Under the pieces are notes generated by a model that was not told where the DNA came from, did not search any database, and saw nothing but the letters and a program-made list of their open reading frames with translations. Of a stretch of 64,000 nucleotides of DNA, positions 42,762-51,107 are shown one piece after another. A program made the position numbers and the translations under genes. Every line of letters begins with the position of its first letter. Position 1 is the first letter of the stretch. The DNA is from JBCCFW01 sp039029535 (lineage in GTDB: Bacteria > Acidobacteriota > JBCCFW01): positions 38,690 through 102,689 of the forward strand of contig JBCCFW010000007.1 of the NCBI GenBank assembly GCA_039029535.1. The letters are read 5' to 3'.

Positions 42762-45022
42762 GCACCGAAACCCCCGTGAAGCGTCCGGGCGAGCCCGATG
42801 TCGATCTCGGACTCGCCCGCGAGCACGGCATGAGCGACGAGGAGTGGGGGCTCGCCCTCGAGATCCTCGGTCGCACGCCGAGCTTCACCGAGCTCGGCAT
42901 CTTCTCGGTGATGTGGTCCGAGCACTGCTCGTACAAGTCCTCGCGCACGCAGCTCAAGAGACTCCCGACCACCGGTCCCCAGGTCGTTCACGGTCCGGGC
43001 GAGAACGCCGGCGTCATCGACATCGGCGATGGTCACGTCGCGGTGTTCAAGATGGAGTCGCACAACCACCCGAGTCAGGTCGAGCCGTACCAGGGCGCGG
43101 CCACCGGCGTGGGCGGGATCATGCGCGACGTCTTCACGATGGGTGCGCGACCCATCGCCAACATGGACTGCCTCCGCTTCGGCCGTCGGGAGAACCCACG
43201 CACGCGCTATCTCGTCGAGGGCGTGGTCGCCGGTGTCGGCGGCTACGGCAACTGCATGGGCGTGCCCACGGTCGGTGGCGAGACCACCTTCCACCCGAGC
43301 TACGACGGCAACGTCCTCGTCAACGCCTTCTGCCTCGGCGTGGCGCCGTCCTCGCGGATCTTTCTCGGCACGGCCGGCTCAGCCGGCAACCAGGTCTTCT
43401 ACGTCGGCTCACGCACGGGTCGCGACGGCATCCACGGTGCCTCGCTCCTCGCCTCGGCCGAGTTCGACGACACGACCGAGAGCAAGCGACCCACGGTGCA
43501 GGTCGGCGATCCCTTCACCGAGAAGCTCCTCCTCGAGGCCTGTCTCGAGCTGATGGAGGGTGATGCGATCGAGGGCATCCAGGACATGGGGGCCGCAGGG
43601 CTCACCTGCTCTTCCTGCGAGATGGCCGGTCGCAGCGGTGCGGGCATGGAGCTCGACCTCGACCAGGTCCCTCTCCGCGAAGAGGGGATGACGCCCTACG
43701 AGATCATGCTGTCCGAGTCCCAGGAGCGGATGCTGCTGACCGCGCAGCCCGGTCGGGAGGACGAGGTCGTCGCGGTCTTCGAGAAGTGGGGCCTGCCGGT
43801 CGCCCGCGTCGGCGTGGTCACCGGTGACGGTCGACTCGTCGTCAAGCATCAGGGCGAGGTCGTGGCGGACCTGCCGGCTGCCGAGCTGGCCGACAAGGCG
43901 CCGGTCTTCGATCGTCCTCGGGAGCAGCCGGCCGAGCTCGAGAGCCGCTGGGAGCTCGACGTCGAGGCTCTCGAGCAGCCGGGAGATCTCGGCGCCACGC
44001 TGACCGACCTGCTCGCCTCGCCCAACCTCTGTCGGGCGAGCTGGACTTGGGGTCAGTACGACTGGTCCGTGCGCACCAACACGCTGAGCCCACCCGGCGG
44101 CGACGCCTCGGTCATCCGCGTGAAGGAGACCGGCAAGGGCCTGGCGATCTCGGCCGACTGCAACCCGCGCTACTGCTTCCTCGACCCGAAGGAAGGCGCG
44201 CGGCAGGCGGTGGCCGAGGCGGCGCGCAACCTGGCCTGTGTCGGTGCCAAGGGTCTGGCCATCACCGACTGCATGAACTTCGGCAACCCCGAGCGGCCCG
44301 ACATCGCCTGGCAGTTCGCCGAAGCGATCACCGGCTTGTCGGAGGCTTGCATTGCCCTCGACACTCCGGTGGTTTCGGGCAACGTGAGCTTCTACAACGA
44401 GACCGAGGGCAAGGCGATCCATCCGACGCCGGCCATCGTCATGGTCGGGCTCATGGACGACCCGACGGCGCGCGTGCCCAGCGGTTTCCGTGAGGCCGGC
44501 GACCGCGTCGTCCTCCTCGGTCGTGACCAGGGCGAGCTCGGCGGCAGCGAGTACCTCGCGGTCGTCCACGATCGCGAGTGCGGGCGACCGCCGCGGGTCG
44601 ACCTCGAAGAGGAGGCACGGCTCGGTGACTTCCTCCGCTCCCAGGCGGACGTCGGACGTCTTCGCTCGGCGCACGACCTCTCCGAAGGTGGCCTGGCGGT
44701 GTCCTTGGCCGAGTGTGCGCTGCACGGTGACGACGGTCTCGGGCTCGATGTCGAGCTGACGGGCGACGGCTTCCCGCAGCGCGACGACGTGGCGTTGTTC
44801 TCCGAGACCCAGGCGCGTGCGCTGGTGAGCGTGAAGGCCGACGACGTCGCCGACCTGCTCGTCGCGGCGGGCGAGGCCGGGGTCACCGCGATGGAGCTCG
44901 GCTCGGTCGGTGGCGACCGGGTGACGATCCGTCGTGACGGTCGGTCGCTGGTCGACGTGTCGCTCGCCGACCTGCGCACCGGTTGGGAAGGCTCGCTGCC
45001 GAACTGGGTGGAGGGCGCGTGA
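42758..45022 (+). CDS. purL: Phosphoribosylformylglycinamidine synthase subunit PurL
   Basis: 754 residues, small-type PurL. It converts FGAR, ATP and ammonia to FGAM. Motifs include MWSEHCSYKSSR (active-site His), VFKMESHNHPSQVEPYQGAATGVGGI-type sequence, GVPTVGGE and IQDMGAAGLTCSS, with ATP-binding and ancillary-site repeats in both halves. It is the last of four overlapping genes, MBL-purS-purQ-purL. About 100 bases of GC-rich sequence separate it from rlpA. Confidence 0.96.
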   Translation: MSTETPVKRPGEPDVDLGLAREHGMSDEEWGLALEILGRTPSFTELGIFSVMWSEHCSYKSSRTQLKRLPTTGPQVVHGPGENAGVIDIGDGHVAVFKMESHNHPSQVEPYQGAATGVGGIMRDVFTMGARPIANMDCLRFGRRENPRTRYLVEGVVAGVGGYGNCMGVPTVGGETTFHPSYDGNVLVNAFCLGVAPSSRIFLGTAGSAGNQVFYVGSRTGRDGIHGASLLASAEFDDTTESKRPTVQVGDPFTEKLLLEACLELMEGDAIEGIQDMGAAGLTCSSCEMAGRSGAGMELDLDQVPLREEGMTPYEIMLSESQERMLLTAQPGREDEVVAVFEKWGLPVARVGVVTGDGRLVVKHQGEVVADLPAAELADKAPVFDRPREQPAELESRWELDVEALEQPGDLGATLTDLLASPNLCRASWTWGQYDWSVRTNTLSPPGGDASVIRVKETGKGLAISADCNPRYCFLDPKEGARQAVAEAARNLACVGAKGLAITDCMNFGNPERPDIAWQFAEAITGLSEACIALDTPVVSGNVSFYNETEGKAIHPTPAIVMVGLMDDPTARVPSGFREAGDRVVLLGRDQGELGGSEYLAVVHDRECGRPPRVDLEEEARLGDFLRSQADVGRLRSAHDLSEGGLAVSLAECALHGDDGLGLDVELTGDGFPQRDDVALFSETQARALVSVKADDVADLLVAAGEAGVTAMELGSVGGDRVTIRRDGRSLVDVSLADLRTGWEGSLPNWVEGA

Positions 45023-45124
45023 GGGAGGTCCAGGTCTGAATCCGCTGGCCGGTCCGGGCGTCGATCCCTCCAGGAGGGGGCAACGGCGGCCGGCCGGTGC
45101 CGGCGCCGGTGGGGGTGTCGCATC

Positions 45125-45952
45125 ATGAGCATCAGCCGGTTCGTCTTCGTCGCAGTACTCGTCTTCACCAGCGTCTCGGCCACGGCCGCGACTCGGAGGG
45201 CCTGCCTCTACGAAGAAGGCAAGGCCTCCTGGTACGGAGGCAAGTTCCACGGTCGCCAGACCGCCAGCGGCGAGGTCTACGACAAGAACGGCCTGAGCGC
45301 CGCTCACCAGTTCCTGCCCTTCGGGACCGAGCTGCTCGTCACCAACCTGGACAACGGGCGCTCTCTCGTCTTGAAGGTGAACGACCGCGGCCCCTTCGTT
45401 GGCAACCGCATCCTCGACTGCTCCGAGGCGGCGGCGGAAGCCCTGGGTTACCGTCTCGCGGGCCTGGCCAACGTGCGGCTCGAGATCCTCGACTCGCCGC
45501 CGCCGGTCACGAAGGCGCGGCTCAAGGGTCGCAAGCTCAAGAGGCTGGAGAAGGCGCTCAAGAAGGCGCAGCGCCGCTGCCGCAGCGTCGAGCTCCCCGA
45601 CGGGCCGGGGCCGATCGCTCCCTCGTCGCAGCCGGTGCCCGCGCCCGTCCCGGCCACCGCGCCGCCGCAGGTCGAGGAGGCCCCGCCGCCTCCGGTCTTC
45701 GTCACCCGACCGCACTACCACGCCGTGCAGGTGGGGGCCTTCCGGGAGCGTGCTCGCGCCGAGGGCTTCATGGGTGAGCTCCGACTCTGCGGGTACACGG
45801 TCCGGCGGGTGACTACTGCGGGCTGGCATCGGGTGCAGGTGGGTCCGTACTCTTCCCGCGCCGACGCCGAGGCGGCCGCCGCGAGCCTGGCCGAGGCGGG
45901 TCATCCCACGCTCATCGTGGAGATCGAGAAGCACGGAGCAACGCAGCGTTGA
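45125..45952 (+). CDS. rlpA: RlpA-like septal lytic transglycosylase with SPOR domain
   Basis: 275 residues. Signal peptide 1-22 (ending ATAA). The double-psi beta-barrel of RlpA is at about 30-120 (KASWYGGKFHGRQTASGEVY, LPFGTELLVTNLDNGRS, VNDRGPFVGNRILDCSEAAA); the conserved His and Asp are present. A basic, then Pro-rich linker (130-190) leads to a SPOR domain (about 195-268, YHAVQVGAFRERARAEGFMG) that binds denuded septal glycan. It should cleave naked peptidoglycan at division. The TTG start of the next gene overlaps its stop. Confidence 0.9.
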   Translation: MSISRFVFVAVLVFTSVSATAATRRACLYEEGKASWYGGKFHGRQTASGEVYDKNGLSAAHQFLPFGTELLVTNLDNGRSLVLKVNDRGPFVGNRILDCSEAAAEALGYRLAGLANVRLEILDSPPPVTKARLKGRKLKRLEKALKKAQRRCRSVELPDGPGPIAPSSQPVPAPVPATAPPQVEEAPPPPVFVTRPHYHAVQVGAFRERARAEGFMGELRLCGYTVRRVTTAGWHRVQVGPYSSRADAEAAAASLAEAGHPTLIVEIEKHGATQR

Positions 45953-46767
45953 ACGAGCTCGCCCTGGCCGACGGTGCGCGGCTCGCCTGGACCGAGGCCG
46001 GTTCGGGTGAGCCGCTTCTTCTCATCATGGGCACGGGAGCCGACCACGGCTTCTGGGGTCCGCAGGTCGAGGGGCTCTCGGACCGCTGGCGGGTCATCAC
46101 CTACGACAGCCGTGGCACCGGCGCGTCGGGTGACTTCGCCCGCCCCGAAGACTGCACGCCCGCGACCCTGGCGGCCGACGCCGCCGCGCTGCTCGACCAC
46201 CTCGGGTGTGGTCCGGCCCACGTGCACGGCCTGTCGCTGGGCTCTTGCGTGGCGCAGGAGCTGGCCCTGGCCCGACCCGAGCTCGTGCGCTCGCTGGGGC
46301 TGCACGGCACCTGGGACCGCAGCGACGAGTGGTTCCTGCACATGGTCGAGAGCATGGAGCTCGCGTTGAACAACGGCGGGCTGTCCACGTTCATCCGCTC
46401 GGCGACGATGTGGATCCTGAGCCCCGACTTCCACGAGCACCAGACCGAGCTCCTCCACGCGGTGGAGAAGGGCTACGTCGAGAACCCGATGCCCACGCGG
46501 GTCGAGGGCGTGCTCGCGCACTGCCACGCTGACCGCGTCCATGACGCGACCGAGCGTCTGGGAAGCATCGCCGTGCCCACCCTCGTGACGGCGGGGGAGC
46601 GCGACATCCAGGTCCCGCCGCGTTACGGCGAGAGAGTCGCCGCCGAGATCCCCGGCTCGACCTACCACCTCTTCACCGGGCCGACGGCGAGCCACTGCGC
46701 GTGCTTCGAGATGGCGCCGGAGTGGAACCGTGTCATCGGTGACTTCCTCGCGAAGGTGAGCGCGTGA
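45949..46767 (+). CDS. Alpha/beta hydrolase
   Basis: 272 residues from TTG 45949 (TTGA overlap with rlpA). The alpha/beta hydrolase core has LLIMGTGADHGFWGPQV (oxyanion region), YDSRGTGASG, nucleophile elbow HGLSLGSCVAQELAL (Ser in G-x-S-x-G, about 99), Asp in TAGERDIQVPP and His in ASHCACFE. The catalytic triad looks complete. The substrate cannot be deduced; esterase or 3-oxoadipate-enol-lactonase-like folds look alike. It shares overlapping ends with rlpA and the lipoprotein gene. Confidence 0.85.
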   Translation: MNELALADGARLAWTEAGSGEPLLLIMGTGADHGFWGPQVEGLSDRWRVITYDSRGTGASGDFARPEDCTPATLAADAAALLDHLGCGPAHVHGLSLGSCVAQELALARPELVRSLGLHGTWDRSDEWFLHMVESMELALNNGGLSTFIRSATMWILSPDFHEHQTELLHAVEKGYVENPMPTRVEGVLAHCHADRVHDATERLGSIAVPTLVTAGERDIQVPPRYGERVAAEIPGSTYHLFTGPTASHCACFEMAPEWNRVIGDFLAKVSA

Positions 46768-47828
46768 CCCGAGCCGGCGTGTCGTTGGTCGTCGCGGCCG
46801 TGCTGTCGTGTGGCTGCAAGGTGCTGCCCGTGACGCCGCCCGAGGTGTCGGGGCTGGCGGTGCTGTTCCCGGAGCAGGACGCCGATGACACCGCGCGCAA
46901 GCTCGACGTGTTGTCTCAGCGCATCGGCCTGCCGCTGTCGCTCGAGGCGCTCCCAGTCGGTGAGGTGGCCAAGCCGTTGCCACCCCAGGTGCAGCTCGCG
47001 CGTCAGTACCTCCAAGGTGAGCTTGCCAAGGATCGCGGTCCGGTCGGCGAGCCGGGTCCCGTGCTCTCGCTCTGGCTGGAGGTCCACGAGGAGACCCTCG
47101 CGTCGATCAACGACCTCCTGCTGACCTCGAAGCCACCGCAGTGGCGACGACGACTCGGCATCCCGCGCGAGCAAGTGATCCCGGGGGTGGCCGGTCAGTA
47201 CTGGTTGGCCAAGCTGCTCCTCGCATCGTCGCTGACGGAGCTGTCCCGGGGCGACCGCGTGAAGGCCGAGCAGCGTATCGAGGCAGCTTGGCGACTGGCC
47301 GAGTCGGTGGCGGGCGAGCCCCTCGTCGGCCTGCGCTCGCTCGGGGCCACCACGCTGGCCGAGCAGGCAGCGGCGCTGCGACGCCTGCCGTCGACCTCGT
47401 TGGCTCAGCGCTGGGAACAGCGACTGGCCGAGCGCGATCCGCACGACGGCCTGGCGCCCACGCTGCAGCTCGCGATGGATGCCGAGGTCCAACAAGTCAT
47501 CACCGAGTGTTGGAGCTCGTCACCCTGCCTTCCCGAAGGCTTCGAAGAGGGCGGCTCGGTCGACGATGATCGGTGGTTCGTGAAGCGACTCCACGTGAGC
47601 ACGGCTCAAGCTCGTGCTCAGCTCGCGCTCACCCGGCTCGTGCTCACCGAGCGAGCCGAGTCGTGGCGTGGTGCGGCCGGTGGAGAGCATCAGCCCGTCG
47701 ACTCCTGCGACGACTGGCGTTGGGAAGGGGCGACCGGTGAAGACGGAGAGGTCGGCTTCCGCTGGCTCGGTCCGGTGCCGCCCGAGGACTGGGCGCTGCC
47801 GTTGGAGCACTGGGAGAGCGTCCGCTGA
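46764..47828 (+). CDS. Predicted lipoprotein of unknown function
   Basis: 354 residues from GTG 46764, which overlaps the hydrolase stop by four bases. The N-terminus MTRAGVSLVVAAVLSCGC has a short hydrophobic run and a lipobox-like VLSC, so it is probably a lipoprotein. The rest is mostly helical with many Leu/Ala and Arg/Glu residues (AKLLLASSLTELSRGDRVKAEQ); TPR-like helical repeats are possible. Two Cys near 250-256 (ECWSSSPC) could form a disulfide. No known family is recognised. It converges with the membrane protein gene 13 bases away. Confidence 0.65.
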   Translation: MTRAGVSLVVAAVLSCGCKVLPVTPPEVSGLAVLFPEQDADDTARKLDVLSQRIGLPLSLEALPVGEVAKPLPPQVQLARQYLQGELAKDRGPVGEPGPVLSLWLEVHEETLASINDLLLTSKPPQWRRRLGIPREQVIPGVAGQYWLAKLLLASSLTELSRGDRVKAEQRIEAAWRLAESVAGEPLVGLRSLGATTLAEQAAALRRLPSTSLAQRWEQRLAERDPHDGLAPTLQLAMDAEVQQVITECWSSSPCLPEGFEEGGSVDDDRWFVKRLHVSTAQARAQLALTRLVLTERAESWRGAAGGEHQPVDSCDDWRWEGATGEDGEVGFRWLGPVPPEDWALPLEHWESVR

Positions 47829-47840
47829 AGCGACTGCGGC

Positions 47841-48959
47841 TCACTCTCGTTGCAGGTGCCAGCGAAGCCTCATCCAGAGCCAGTGCCGCGTGTCCGGATC
47901 GAGGTGACGTCCCAGCTCGAGCGTGAGGCTCGACCCTCGGAGGCGCAACACGGCGGTGGGTGCGAGCCAGTGATGGCGGTCGTCCACCCAGCGGAGCTCC
48001 TCGACCTGCTCCCAGGAGAGCCGTGGCTCGCGCGTGGCGCCCGTCGTGAGCTGCAGCCCCTCGTCGTTCAGCACGATGGTCTCGGGCGGACGTCCGCTCC
48101 GAAGCCACGCGTGGAGACCGAGCAGGACGGGCACGAGGGCGAGCCCGTGGACGAGCCACGAATGGGCCGAGGCCGACTCGACTGAGCCCATCACGACCCG
48201 CAAGAGCCCGTCCGCGAAGACGTGCACGATCACGCCACCACCGAGCCCGGCGAGGACCGACGGCCAGTCGCGAGAGGAGAGGCGTGGCCCTGCCTCGATG
48301 CGGAGCGAGCTCTCGCCGGGCTCGACCACGCTGGACGAAGCATCGGGTGGTGACGGCGGCGCGTCGGGGAGCTGCTCGTCCTGGTAGGAGTGGACGGCGG
48401 GGGGCTCCACGGCGTGATCGTGCAAGGGCCGGCCGAGGACCCTCGCCGTGCGTTGCGCGAGCCGCCAGGTTGCCTGCTTCTCTCCCGGACCGCACAGCTC
48501 CAGCTCGGCCGAGTCACCGACCAGACGGGCGTCGATCTCTCGCACCCGTTGGCTGCCGTTGCCGGTACCGGAGGTCCTCTCGACCATTCGGTCTCGGTAC
48601 TCGACGCGGTCGAACGCGTCGTCGAGAGGCCACTCGGCGGCCTGCTCGCGAGGCGTGATGCCCGTCCATGCGAGGGACGAGAGCCAGCGAACGGTTCCCA
48701 GCGCTGGCTCCACGACGAGCCGATCGTGTCCTCGGAGCATCGCGAGGCCCGTGAGAAACGGGAGCACGCCGAGGAGAAACAGCGCCACCAGGAGGATGGT
48801 GAGCAGCGAGAGCGGAAGTCCGCTCACCGGGCCGGAGAGGGCCCGCGTCACGGCCACCAGGCCGACGCCGAAGATGGCGAACGCCAGGCCCGCGTTGCGC
48901 ACGGGGCGACTGCGGTCGAGCTCGAGGGCCTCGGCGATTCGTCGGCGTCCGGTCTCCAT
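47841..48959 (-). CDS. Membrane protein of unknown function
   Basis: About 372 residues (ATG 48959; GTG 48962 is an alternative). Two N-terminal membrane helices (about 22-40 and 50-75, LSLLTILLVALFLLGVLPFL) are followed by a soluble region with PH-like beta strands (LVGDSAELELCGPGEK). A second membrane pair lies at about 230-280 (LVHGLALVPVLLGLHAWL), and a second similar soluble domain ends the protein (LNDEGLQLTTGATREP, VLRLRGSSLTLELGRH). The two halves look like a loose duplication. It is divergent from the MarR operon, whose palindromic operator sits about 80 bases upstream. Confidence 0.65.
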   Translation of the reverse strand: METGRRRIAEALELDRSRPVRNAGLAFAIFGVGLVAVTRALSGPVSGLPLSLLTILLVALFLLGVLPFLTGLAMLRGHDRLVVEPALGTVRWLSSLAWTGITPREQAAEWPLDDAFDRVEYRDRMVERTSGTGNGSQRVREIDARLVGDSAELELCGPGEKQATWRLAQRTARVLGRPLHDHAVEPPAVHSYQDEQLPDAPPSPPDASSSVVEPGESSLRIEAGPRLSSRDWPSVLAGLGGGVIVHVFADGLLRVVMGSVESASAHSWLVHGLALVPVLLGLHAWLRSGRPPETIVLNDEGLQLTTGATREPRLSWEQVEELRWVDDRHHWLAPTAVLRLRGSSLTLELGRHLDPDTRHWLWMRLRWHLQRE

Positions 48960-49040
48960 CACGAGTCCGAGCTTTCCTGCGTCTGGCTCGGTGACGCAAG
49001 CCCCGTCGTTCTCTTCCCGGCACGACGGCGAGAATTCAGT

Positions 49041-49069
49041 TTGACAGATATCTGTCGTTCCGGTAGATA
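49041..49069 (+). promoter_or_regulatory. Sigma70 promoter of the marR operon
   Basis: TTGACA (49041-49046), a 17-base spacer and TAGATA (49064-49069). The -35 and spacing are perfect. A start about 7 bases further would be at the A before or of the ATG at 49077, so the mRNA is probably leaderless; no Shine-Dalgarno is seen. Confidence 0.65.
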
Positions 49070-49077
49070 TCTGTCAA
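49041..49077. promoter_or_regulatory. Palindromic MarR operator
   Basis: A perfect 13-base inverted repeat, TTGACAGATATCT / AGATATCTGTCAA, spans 37 bases and contains two AGATATCT boxes with centres 19 bases apart. It covers the -35 and -10 hexamers exactly, so binding would block transcription. Autorepression by the adjacent MarR is the simplest reading. The symmetry also gives a weaker promoter towards the membrane protein gene. Confidence 0.75.
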
Positions 49078-49550
49078 TGATTCGATTCGAGCCACGGCCG
49101 GGACACACCCCGGAAGGGGCGGCGCTCACTCGCGCCATCCTCTCGACCTTTCGCCTGAACGGCGCGCTCATCCAGGCGGGCGACGAGCTGATTCGTGACC
49201 TGGGCGTGTCGAGCGCCCAATGGCAGGTCCTCGGCGCCATCGCGCTGAGTCCCATCACGGTCGCCCAGATCGCTCGAGATCTCGGGCGGAAGCGTCAGGG
49301 CGTTCAACCAACCGTCGATCGCTTGGTGAAGCGAGGGCTGGTCGAGCTTCGAGAGAACCCGAACCATCGCTGCGCCAAGCTCGTCGCTCTCACCAAGCGA
49401 GGGTGTTCCGTGCTCGAGAAGATCAGCGCTCGACAAGAGGAGTGGGTGAACGAGCTAGCGAGCGATCTCTCCGAGCGGAGTCTTCGGCAGATGGTGTCGC
49501 TCGGGTGCTCCATTCAACTCAAGCTGGAAGAACTAGGAGGTTCAAGCTGA
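49077..49550 (+). CDS. MarR family transcriptional regulator
   Basis: 157 residues from ATG 49077. A winged helix-turn-helix core spans about 40-110 (SSAQWQVLGAIALSPITVAQ, RKRQGVQPTVDRLVKRGLVE, NPNHRCAKLVALTKRG), flanked by dimerisation helices. MarR proteins are repressors released by small ligands or oxidation. The strong palindrome over its own promoter indicates autoregulation. Its stop overlaps the monooxygenase start by one base, so it controls a three-gene operon. Confidence 0.9.
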   Translation: MIRFEPRPGHTPEGAALTRAILSTFRLNGALIQAGDELIRDLGVSSAQWQVLGAIALSPITVAQIARDLGRKRQGVQPTVDRLVKRGLVELRENPNHRCAKLVALTKRGCSVLEKISARQEEWVNELASDLSERSLRQMVSLGCSIQLKLEELGGSS

Positions 49551-49843
49551 TGGCAGTCACTCTCATCAACCCATTCGAAGTGCCCGAGGGGCAGGAAAAG
49601 GAAGCGATCGCAGACTGGGAGGCAGGCGCAGAGTTCTTGCGAAAGCAGCCTGGTTTCATCTCGACCAAGCTCCACGAGGCCATCGCGCCCGGTGGCAAGT
49701 TCCATCTCATCAACGTGGCCCAGTGGGAGTCGCCGCAGGCATTTCAAGCCGCGGTGACGAGCTCCGAGTTCCGAGAGCTGGTCAAGGACACCGTCAAGAA
49801 CTTCCCTCACTACCCGGCCCTCTACTCGGTGATCCGGGAGTAG
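49550..49843 (+). CDS. Antibiotic biosynthesis monooxygenase (ABM) family protein
   Basis: 97 residues starting MAVTLINPFEVPEGQEKEAI. FEVPEGQEKEAIADWEA, LRKQPGFISTKLHEAI and FHLINVAQWESPQAFQAA follow the ABM ferredoxin-like fold seen in small quinol or polyketide monooxygenases and heme-degrading enzymes. AGGAGG at 49535-49540 sets the start. It is co-transcribed with the MarR regulator and the membrane reductase, suggesting detoxification of a quinone or aromatic compound; the substrate is unknown. Confidence 0.85.
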   Translation: MAVTLINPFEVPEGQEKEAIADWEAGAEFLRKQPGFISTKLHEAIAPGGKFHLINVAQWESPQAFQAAVTSSEFRELVKDTVKNFPHYPALYSVIRE

Positions 49844-49874
49844 CGGTCTCTCGGAGCGTCGACAGGTGAGAGTG

Positions 49875-51050
49875 ATGAGCAGCTCTGTTGCGCGGGTGGT
49901 CCACCCCGCCGTCAGCGGGATGAGCCTCGCCGTGATCGTGATCTCTTGGATCTCGACCGTGGCCGGGGAGCTTCTCGGGTCGCGCGAGACCGTCGTGATG
50001 ATCAAGACGGCGATTCCGTGGGGCCTTCTCGTCTTGGTCCCGGCTCTGATTGGGTCCGGCGTGTCGGGAGCCTTGCTGGCTGCCGGTCAGGCACGCGGGG
50101 CCATCGGGGCGAAGGCGAGGCGGATGCCCTTCATCGTCGCGAACGGTCTCTTCGTGCTGGTCCCGTCGGCGCTGTTCCTGGCCGCAAGGGCCAGGGTGGG
50201 TCAGTTCGACCACGTGTTTCAGGCCGTGCAAGCCGTGGAGCTCGTCGCCGGCACGATCAACATCATCCTCATGGGGATGAGCATGCGGGACGGCCTGCGC
50301 GCAGCTCGCTGGCGGAGTGGACGCTCGTCACGGCCGGTCGTGGAGGGCCCACTGAGCTTCCTGCGCCGGGAGGAGATCGCCGATGGAACGGGAGCGTTCT
50401 TCTTCCAGAAGCCCCCGGCTTTCGACTTCACGGCAGGACAGGCCGTGTACGTGACGCTGCCGGAGCTCGAGCAGGCCGACGCTGGCGGGCGTCGTCGGGT
50501 CTTCTCCATTGCCAGCGCGCCGAGCGAATCGCAGCTGATGCTTGCCACGAGACGCAGTGACACCAGCTTCAAGGCGGCTCTCTGGGGCCTGGAGCCAGGG
50601 GCTCGCGTGTCGATCGAGGGCCCTTACGGGAGCCTGGGCCTGGGCGATGCCTCCACGTCGCGGACGGTGCTCTTGGCGGGCGGTGTCGGGATCACGCCTT
50701 TCCGCAGCATGATTCTCCAGGCTGTCGAAAGCGGGCTGGCGCGTGATCTCACTCTGTTCTACAGCAATCGAGCGCCGGGAGCCGTGGCGTTCCTGGAAGA
50801 GCTCACGGAGTTGGCCCGCACGGAGCCACGCTTCACGCTGGTCGCAACCATGACCGACGAAGACACGGACTGGCATGGCGAGAAGGGACCCATCTCGATC
50901 GGGATGTTGAAGCGCCATCTCGTCCAGCTCGAAGACGCCGAGTTCCATGTCGCTGGTCCACCGGCAATGGTGACCGAGCTGCGACGGGACCTCTCGAGCA
51001 GCGGCGTTGCCGGTGGGCGCATCCATTCGGAGGGCTTTGACGGCTACTAG
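49875..51050 (+). CDS. Membrane-anchored FAD/NAD(P) ferredoxin-reductase-like protein
   Basis: About 391 residues (ATG 49875; GTG 49866 possible). Four N-terminal membrane helices (about 15-33, 45-68, 84-102, 115-135) are followed by a ferredoxin-NADP reductase module: FAD-binding strand region RRVFSIASAPSE, KAALWGLEPGARVSIEGPYG, and NAD(P)-binding LAGGVGITPFRSMI and AGPPAMVTELRRDL near the end. No 2Fe-2S domain is present. It would pass electrons from NAD(P)H to a membrane acceptor. It is the third gene of the MarR-controlled operon, 31 bases after the ABM gene. Confidence 0.82.
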   Translation: MSSSVARVVHPAVSGMSLAVIVISWISTVAGELLGSRETVVMIKTAIPWGLLVLVPALIGSGVSGALLAAGQARGAIGAKARRMPFIVANGLFVLVPSALFLAARARVGQFDHVFQAVQAVELVAGTINIILMGMSMRDGLRAARWRSGRSSRPVVEGPLSFLRREEIADGTGAFFFQKPPAFDFTAGQAVYVTLPELEQADAGGRRRVFSIASAPSESQLMLATRRSDTSFKAALWGLEPGARVSIEGPYGSLGLGDASTSRTVLLAGGVGITPFRSMILQAVESGLARDLTLFYSNRAPGAVAFLEELTELARTEPRFTLVATMTDEDTDWHGEKGPISIGMLKRHLVQLEDAEFHVAGPPAMVTELRRDLSSSGVAGGRIHSEGFDGY

Positions 51051-51107
51051 CCGTGACTCGTGATGATGAGGAGCTCCGAAGTCGCGTAGTCGCGCTAACC
51101 TCCTCCC

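Noticed and set aside
43409..45934. An 841-codon minus-strand frame across purL and rlpA
   Set aside because: Antisense shadow of two well-supported genes; no motifs.
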